Source of the DNA: Irineochytrium annulatum
Lineage: Eukaryota; Chytridiomycota; Chytridiomycetes; Chytridiales; Chytridiaceae
Direction: 5' to 3'
NCBI GenBank assembly: GCA_027600665.1
Contig: JADGJL010000752.1
Coordinates: 1 to 14,389, forward strand
DNA: 14,389 bases
Each line of letters opens with the position of its first letter. Position 1 is the first letter of the stretch. The notes under the pieces were generated by a model. The model searched no databases and was not told where the DNA came from. It saw nothing but the letters and a program-made list of their open reading frames with translations. The position numbers and the translations under genes are program-made. Shown here one piece after another: positions 8,948 to 14,389 of the stretch.

Positions 8948-9517
8948 TGTGGTTTGGGGAAGATTCGTGAGCCCTCGTGAACAGAGGGAGCCGAGCGAGA
9001 CCTACGCTGGGATCTACGGATCTACCTGCCCTTTGTTGACATGTCAGGGTAACTTGGCGATGTGCCTCGCCTCCGAAGTCTCTCTTGCGGGTCTGCATGC
9101 GGCTTACTCGGTAGTTTGGAGGAAAACAGAACGGGTGCGCTGGCTTTCAATCAAGCGGATTGTGAGGATATATTTTGCATGAAGGTTGCACGCTTAAACC
9201 TTTTAGCAACCAAGGCGCTTACGGGCAGTTTACCGTCAACCAGACCCCACTTTTTTACGTAGCCTTCATACCATACACCACATCGAGATCTATGCTTCAT
9301 CGTATGCCACGCAGGCTTGGTGGTGGTTAGGATTTTGTCGAGGAAACCCTGGTGCGCCCGACTTATTGAATAAGCATGTCTTGGGAACCCGGGTTTCAAC
9401 GGTGTACTAGCTTGGGCGGCAGCTTCAGCTGCGTTGCAATGACGTGCATGTGGCTTGAAATCGTGACGACATGCGAAAGACGCGGCCGCCGTGTGGTCGC
9501 ACCCTCACTCACCTTCA

Positions 9518-9523
9518 TATAAA
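9518..9523 (+). promoter_or_regulatory. TATA box of the secreted propeller-like gene
   Basis: TATAAA within ttcaTATAAAtcg lies 62 nt before the ATG. It is followed by a C/A-rich leader with CACCA/CATCA repeats, a typical pyrimidine- and adenine-rich fungal 5' UTR of a well-expressed gene. Confidence 0.6.
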
Positions 9524-9584
9524 TCGCGTGACGACTTCAGCACCACATCAGGCCGCATCACACCAACCTCCACCATCACCCATC

Positions 9585-10810
9585 ATGCGGAAAACACTCC
9601 TTCTCCTGCTGGCCGCTCTGTCCTCCTCAACGATGGTCTTCGGCGTCCCAAGCCCCGGCGCCGGCGCTTCCACCCCCGTCACAACGGTCGCGCCCCCGGC
9701 CGCGATCCCAACGCTCTCGTCCATGCCCTGGAACATCGTCGTCCAGCCTGCCGACACTTCCTTCACCTCGGGGAATGCCCGTCTCATCGGCGACGAGATT
9801 GTCGTCGCCGGCGGCCCCGTCCGGCAGTACAATATCATCTCGGGTGCCGTGGCTACCACCAACCTCGAGGGCTCCGTTTACGGCGTCTACGGTGCGACCT
9901 CGAACGACATTTGGGCCGCCGGCTACAATGGATTCGTGGGCCACTTCAACGGTGTCTCATGGTCAACCGTCACACTGTAGGTGTTCATGCGTGCTCACGA
10001 GTTTCTGCTCCTACCTTACACGCGCCTTTTTTTGCGTTCAGCCCTTTCGCGGTTCAGCCGGGCGTCACCTTCCGCGACATCCATGGGACGGACTCCAACA
10101 ACGTCTGGTTCGTCGCCGGTAGCGGCGAGGACGCGCCGATATTGACCTCGCTTCTCGTCCACTGGGACGGCAAGACCTTCACCCAGTACCTGAAGAACAA
10201 GTTCAGCACCGCCACCACCGTCTTCGCCCGGGGCAGCGACGTCTGGGTCGGCTTCGGCGACGGCATGATTCTGCACTCCACCGACAACTTCGCATCCTAC
10301 CGCCAGGTGGCGCCGCGCAAGGTCGGCGACTACTCCGTCCACCAGTTCTGGGGCGACGAGGGCGGCTCGACCATCTACGTGGTCGCGTCCGACGGCATCA
10401 AGAGCATCACCAACATCGGATGCAAGGAGAGCCAGTTCTCGACGACGTCCTGCCAGTCGGTCAACTTCCTCGGCACGCCTCCCGACCGTGGCAACACGGG
10501 CCACTCTGCCGAGACCGTGATCGGCGGCTTGCCCACACTGCCCTCCGGCGCTTTGTACACGTAAGAGCCTAATCCCCTCTTTAACGCTGAAGTTTTGTTG
10601 TACTGACGGAATTTTTCTAGCGCCGGCAGCTTGGCCTGGGGTGGTGTCTACGCGAGCGGTGGTTTATACCAGGACACTACCATCCCAAATACGGGTGTTC
10701 AGCAGTCGACGTACACGAGTCTGATGCTGGCCAAGCCGGACGCTCAGGGCCGGCAGTTCCTCTACGCCTTGTCAAACGGGGGCTGCATCGCGGCGAGGCA
10801 GCTTGCATGA
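9585..10810 (+). CDS. Secreted beta-propeller-like repeat protein
   Basis: Three exons, 9585-9976, 10042-10560 and 10621-10810 (introns of 65 and 60 nt, both phase 2), encode 366 aa. Residues 1-20 are a clear signal peptide: MRK, then LLLLLAAL, ending near VFG. A short Pro/Thr/Ala linker follows. At least four blade-like repeats are visible: VYGVYGATSNDIWAAGYNG (98-116) with HFNGVSW; FRDIHGTDSNNVWFVAGSG (from 141) with VHWDGKTF; VFARGSDVWVGFGDG with ILHST; and QFWGDEGGSTIYVVASDG. The G-T/A-x-S-N-D-V/I-W...G...H-x-x-G-x-x-W signature is found in bacterial and eukaryotic propellers of the BNR/Ycf48-like type. Few cysteines. It is expected outside the cell or in the wall; the ligand is unknown. 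An ATG 114 nt upstream is in frame but precedes the TATA box, so the later ATG is chosen. Confidence 0.85.
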
Positions 10811-11198
10811 GTAGATTTATTACTATCCCCTTTTTTAATGTCGAACTTTTCCCTTTTATATCCAACATTTCATTAGTTCGGTTGTTTCTTTAAAACGCAT
10901 TACATCAAGTGCCCTGCCGCTGGTCTTCGTAGACGGCAGCTATTTTTCCTTCATTTTGCATGACTTAAATCAACACCTTCTTAGCTCTGAATACGAGCAT
11001 ATCTGTTATACATCCCGTGTTCACCATTAAACGTTCGTGGCCCTTTCCGAATACTTAGCGAAATCAGTTTCAATGTTAGAAGGCAACGGGACGAAAGACT
11101 CGCCGAAATATTAGTTACGAACACAAAGTGATCTTTATTAGCCATGTGGCACCCATGTAAACATCTCTCTACCACGCCCAACCGTCTAAAAAACCTCC
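10811..11198. other. Short convergent spacer with 3' ends
   Basis: T-rich and without a supported gene. It lies between the stops of the secreted propeller gene (+) and the dehydrogenase gene (-). Confidence 0.55.
11134..11139 (-). terminator. Polyadenylation signal of the dehydrogenase gene
   Basis: AATAAA on the reverse strand (TTTATT on the + strand), 60 nt beyond the TAG stop: right sequence and distance for a eukaryotic poly(A) signal. Confidence 0.5.
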
Positions 11199-12738
11199 CT
11201 ACTTCTTCTCATAGGTGTAGAACCCGCGCCCGACCTTCTTGCCTGTTGTCGGGAAACGAAATCAGATCTTACAATTCTTCTACACCCCCCGCCAAAAAAG
11301 AGAAACCGAAAAAAGAAACTCACCCAGGTAACCCGCGTCCACGTACTTGACCAACAGGGGCGACGGCCTGTACTTGGTGTCCCCAAGCTGAGTATGGAGA
11401 ACCCTCATGATGGAAAGGCATGTGTCGAGACCAATGAAGTCCGCGAGCGTCAGGGGACCCATAGGCACGTTCGTGCCTAGCTTCATCGTGGTGTCAATGT
11501 CTTCCTTCGTGGCGATACCCTATACAAAGCCGTATTATCGCGTTAAAATCATCGGTGTAGGTGATGAGGGTTAAAGTGTACCTCCTGCAGGACGTAGACG
11601 GCCTCGTTGATGTAGGGCATCAGGACCCGGTTCGCGATGAAACCTGGCACGTCCTCCGACTGCGTCGTCGTCTTACCCATGGCGCGGGCGAGCGCCAGGG
11701 TCGTGGCGAGCGTCTCGGGAGAGGTGTCAAGCCCGGGGATAATCTTAGGAAGTGCGTGTGTATCAGCATTCGACCGCCTACATCGGTCAAGTAAAGACAA
11801 TGAAACAGTACTTCGATTAACTTCATAATCGGCACGGGGTTCATGAAGTGCATGCCGATGACCCTCTCTGGCCGGTCCGTTGCCGCCGCGATCTTCGTGA
11901 TGCTGATCGAGCTCGTGTTCGTAGCGAGGATGGCGGAAGCCGGGGTGATCTTGTCGAGCTTTGCGAAGAGCTCGCGCTTGAGCGAGGCGTTCTCGGAGAC
12001 GGCCTCGATGGCCATCTCGACGTCGGAGAACTCGGACATGTCGTCCACGAGCCGGATGCGGCTAAGCGTGTCGTCCTTGTCCGCGGCCGTGATCTTACCC
12101 TTGAGGATTTCCTTGTCGAGGAAGATGCCTAACCGGATTATGTAAGTACTAGTCCTCCGCCACGAAAGAGCAGACACACAACAAAATACCGATAAGCTTC
12201 AACCCCTTCTCCAGCTGCCGCATATCCGAGTCCAGAAGCAGAACGGACGGGACCCTCGCCACGTGCGCCGCGACATGCACGATCCCGACCCCCATCTGAC
12301 CCGCCCCGATGACGCCGATTCTGCTCGGGACCGCCGCCTTCTCACCGCCCGCCGAGCTCGAGCCCTCCCACCGCCGCTGGGTCGCGAAAGCCGCCTGGTA
12401 ATCAAGAGGTTCGGGAAGTAGTTAGTGAGGCTTCCCTGGCGCGATTGGTATGCACGGAACGACGTGGGCGGGGTGGAGAGACGAGGGCATTGCTCGTCTC
12501 CACAACTGCGATCATTCTCGTCAGGCTGCGGACGGGGCAGCTTGCGGTCGCGGAACCATGCCGGGGACGCGACTGCATGACAGCTCCGCCCGTCTCTGCC
12601 GTTCACAACCCCGAATCTCCAGCCCTTCTGGGCGGCTGGCCGTTGATCCCTCCGACCAGGTCGAACACTCACGGTCCGTCTCGCGCTGGACGTCGCCATC
12701 CCGGCGAGGCCGCGGGTCAGCATCCGTGACATGAGCAT
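11199..12738 (-). CDS. Mitochondrial 3-hydroxyacyl-CoA / 3-hydroxybutyryl-CoA dehydrogenase
   Basis: Six exons, 12738-12673, 12394-12190, 12128-11812, 11743-11582, 11519-11324, 11242-11199, encode 329 aa. It oxidises L-3-hydroxyacyl-CoA to 3-ketoacyl-CoA with NAD+, the third step of beta-oxidation. Residues 1-31 are Arg/Ser/Thr/Ala-rich with no acidic residue, a typical mitochondrial presequence. The Rossmann domain (47-225) has G52-A-G54-Q-M-G57 and Asp77 at the end of strand 2 for the NAD ribose. The C-terminal 3HCDH domain follows (226-329), ending [10 protein letters not shown]. Ser163, His184, Glu196 and Asn234 keep the order and spacing of the human HADH catalytic set (21, 12 and 38 residues apart), so it should be active. 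NTSSISITK and [10 protein letters not shown] make it look closer to bacterial Hbd than to animal HADH. Four introns are 61-81 nt; the first, just after the presequence, is 278 nt. Confidence 0.95.
12395..12672 (-). other. 278-nt first intron of the dehydrogenase gene
   Basis: The donor ACC|GTGAGT and acceptor GATTACCAG, with CTCACTAACTAC as a branch-like site, are in phase 0. The intron is GC-rich and open in the reading frame for most of its length, but the encoded peptide has no similarity to the family and would sit between the presequence and the Rossmann fold. Confidence 0.7.
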
Positions 12739-13230
12739 TTTTTGGTCGGACTTATTTCGTATTTTACTACTGGCAAGCCTCGTCTGCCTTGTTGGAATGT
12801 CGAGTGCTAATTAAGAAATACTGAATCAAATAAGGGACGATTTTTCACGTAAGGGCTTGCCACTTCTGGGAGTATTTATCCTTAGCGTCCTCATTTATTC
12901 TGTACTTGAAGAAAGCGGGTTGCCAAATATTAAAGCCACAAAGCACGCGCAACGTCGAAGGGCGTGAACAGACAGGATGACGACGTGGTGATGAATAGTG
13001 AAGGCGGTGGCAGTCAATGGAATGCGCATGACGTTCATGTTGACTCTGACTCCAACTCCTTAACACCGTTTTAATACTTCGACCCGCCCCCTTGCCCAAC
13101 CCAACCTTCGCAGCAGTCCTCGCGTGGGAGTCGTGGGAGCAGATCCCTACCGTCGATACAATACATCGATAATCGTGGCGCCTTATATTAGACCAAGGGC
13201 GACGCTTTTGCCTGTCCGCCGCTCGTCGCC
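12739..13230. promoter_or_regulatory. Divergent region (492 bp) between the dehydrogenase and TIR genes
   Basis: Head-to-head start sites make this a candidate shared promoter. Near the dehydrogenase the DNA is AT-rich. A TTATATTA at 13183-13190, about 40 nt before the TIR-gene ATG, could act as a weak TATA element. No gene is supported here. Confidence 0.45.
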
Positions 13231-14389
13231 ATGACAAGGCCTGATATTGGGACCCGCTTGTCGCTCCTGTTCAACAGAGGTGCGTCCTTGCGAGATCTGG
13301 GGTCGGGGTACCATGCCTGGCGGGAGGATCGTGGACGATCGTGCGCCGGACTGCGGTTGTCGGCTAAAGCTGGTGCACCTTTCAAGTCGTGCTGACTGAC
13401 ACGTTCTTCTCCGCTCAGAGGACAGCGTCGACGGGTTGGCCGCCAAGAGCGGGATCACGACCTCGTCGTCGGGGTACGAGACCGTGTCGAGGGCAATGAT
13501 GGACAAGGCGCTCAGGGGTGAACCTCTGGACGATCGGGATACGCGAAGGGAAAGCGTCGGCGTTGACGAGCAGACCTTTGCGGAGGATGAGGAGGATGAC
13601 GAGGACGAGGAACATGCACCTGTGCTTCACGACGTCTTCCTGAGCTACCAGTAAGTCCTCTTTACCTGCTGAAGCCGTGATGCACATCGAGACTCACCGA
13701 TGTTATTACAGTGTGCTCGACTCGGCGGTGGCAGAACGCATCAAGTTTGCGATGGAGGCCCAGGACTTTAAGGTCTACCTTATCCCGGCCGACAGCAACC
13801 CAATCGCCCAAAATTTCCTCGACTCGATACCTATATTGGAGAGCGCGGTTTTTTGTCCTTGCTTGTCTCCTTCTTACGAGGTGTGTGGCAATCCGATGAA
13901 CCTCCTACTTATTCCCTGCTTCGTTGTAATAACCTGGTGTGATTGGCAGGACAATGCCAGGTGCAAGCAGGAGCTGATGTACGCCGACGAGTTGGAAAAG
14001 CTCATCATACCGATTCGGTTGACAGCAGAAAGTGCGTCATGGGCTGGCGTGCTTACTTCGGGCATGCCGTCTATCAATCTCGCCGGCGTGTCCGCACCCG
14101 CTATGAGTCCTGCCGGAACGCCGACATCACCTTCCGATGGCTTTACGGCCATTGAGGCCTGGGACGCGCAGGTCCAGGAACTCTCCAATATCCTCTCCAA
14201 CGCGATTCTCACCTCCCCCCGCCCGTCACCGTACAAGAGCCGCCACCAATCTTTGGTGAAGGCAACCTCGCCGACATCCCAGCTCCAACACTCCATTCCG
14301 CATCGGTCCTCCTCCACCAACCTAATTGCTGCAGCAGTCGCCGCTGCCGCCGCCGCCGCCGCTGGGGCCTCCCCCTCCCCCAACACCGA
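13231..14389 (+). CDS. TIR-domain protein, probable NAD-cleaving type (3' end beyond window)
   Basis: Exons 13231-13279, 13419-13650, 13712-13880 and 13950 to the window end join in consistent phases (1, 2, 0); at least 296 aa are seen and the frame is still open. An in-frame TAG at 13189-13191 makes 13231 the first usable ATG. Residues 1-86 are disordered and end in an acidic run. Residues 87-175 form a TIR domain: HDVFLSYH (box 1), FKVYLIPADSN, a buried strand near SAVFCPCLSPSYE, then DNARCKQEL with Glu158 where NAD-hydrolysing TIRs such as SARM1 carry the catalytic Glu, and KLIIPIRL. A SWAGVLTSGMPSINL segment and a helix at AWDAQVQELSNIL follow, as in some protist-type TIR domains. After that it is Ser/Pro-rich with an alanine run. 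Partner domains may lie downstream. NAD cleavage is inferred from one residue and the overall fold. Confidence 0.82.
14327..14363 (+). repeat. Alanine-coding GCN run in the TIR protein
   Basis: Mostly GCC/GCT/GCA codons (one Val codon inside) encode an alanine run in the tail after the TIR domain, with GCCGCC iterations that can slip. The gene continues past it. Confidence 0.65.

Larger units (their letters stand above)
8820..9584. promoter_or_regulatory. Divergent intergenic region between the coiled-coil gene and the secreted propeller gene
   Basis: The two genes read outward from here. It holds the likely 5'-UTR intron of the reverse gene and the TATA box of the forward gene. Frames of 60-80 codons occur on both strands (for example - 9399-9151), but none has a recognisable motif, splice support or neighbour-like codon use. 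Confidence 0.45.

Noticed and set aside
9151..9399. An 82-codon reverse frame in the promoter region of the coiled-coil gene
   Set aside because: No motif, and no splice path connecting it to the gene could be supported. It could be re-examined if transcripts extend this far.
12199..12738. Continuous 179-codon reverse frame through the first intron of the dehydrogenase
   Set aside because: Reading through puts the Rossmann sequence out of frame. The GTGAGT/TACCAG splice restores the presequence-to-GAGQMG join.
1..14389. tRNA, rRNA, CRISPR arrays, terminal inverted repeats, transposase or reverse-transcriptase motifs
   Set aside because: No T-loop-like GGTTCRANNCC in a cloverleaf context, no regularly spaced repeats and no catalytic motifs were seen by eye on either strand.

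Overview
The window looks like nuclear DNA of a fungus, most likely an early-diverging (chytrid-like) one. The reasons are GC-rich exons with C/G-ending codons, many short GT-AG introns (about 51-82 nt, a few of 118-326 nt) with CTAAC/CTGAC-like branch sites close to the acceptor, AT-richer spacers, an INO4/MAX-type bHLH gene, a mitochondrial 3-hydroxyacyl-CoA dehydrogenase, a secreted beta-propeller-like protein and a TIR-domain protein. The lineage is inference; no rRNA or other marker gene is present. All exon structures below were built by hand from splice signals, reading phase and protein continuity.

Layout: (A) 20-659 (+), bHLH-zipper transcription factor with a His/Gln/Ala-rich tail, possibly cut at its 5' end. 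660-2112, gene-poor spacer. (B) 4172-2113 (-), seven exons, 541 aa: a predicted type II membrane protein with four short FD-x-x-G-x-P repeats inside the cell and two tandem six-cysteine domains outside; I recognise no named family. 4173-4569, divergent promoter region. (C) 4570-6986 (+), two exons, 696 aa, mostly disordered, with a recurring acidic plus hydrophobic plus proline motif that resembles SUMO-interacting motifs, and an unassigned C-terminal domain. 6987-8006, AT-rich convergent spacer. (D) 8819-8007 (-), five coding exons, 181 aa coiled-coil protein, probably with a 5'-UTR intron. 8820-9584, divergent promoter region with a TATA box for E. (E) 9585-10810 (+), three exons, 366 aa secreted propeller-like protein. 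10811-11198, short convergent spacer. (F) 12738-11199 (-), six exons, 329 aa mitochondrial 3-hydroxyacyl-CoA dehydrogenase with all catalytic residues. 12739-13230, divergent promoter region. (G) 13231-14389+ (+), at least four exons, TIR-domain protein that runs off the end of the window.

The genes do not form an obvious pathway. They alternate in direction (A> <B C> <D E> <F G>), so every neighbouring pair is convergent or head-to-head, and three pairs (B/C, D/E, F/G) could share promoter regions. The least familiar proteins are B and C; G is notable because TIR domains are uncommon in fungi and this one keeps the glutamate expected of NAD-cleaving TIRs. I saw no tRNA, rRNA, CRISPR array or recognisable transposon.
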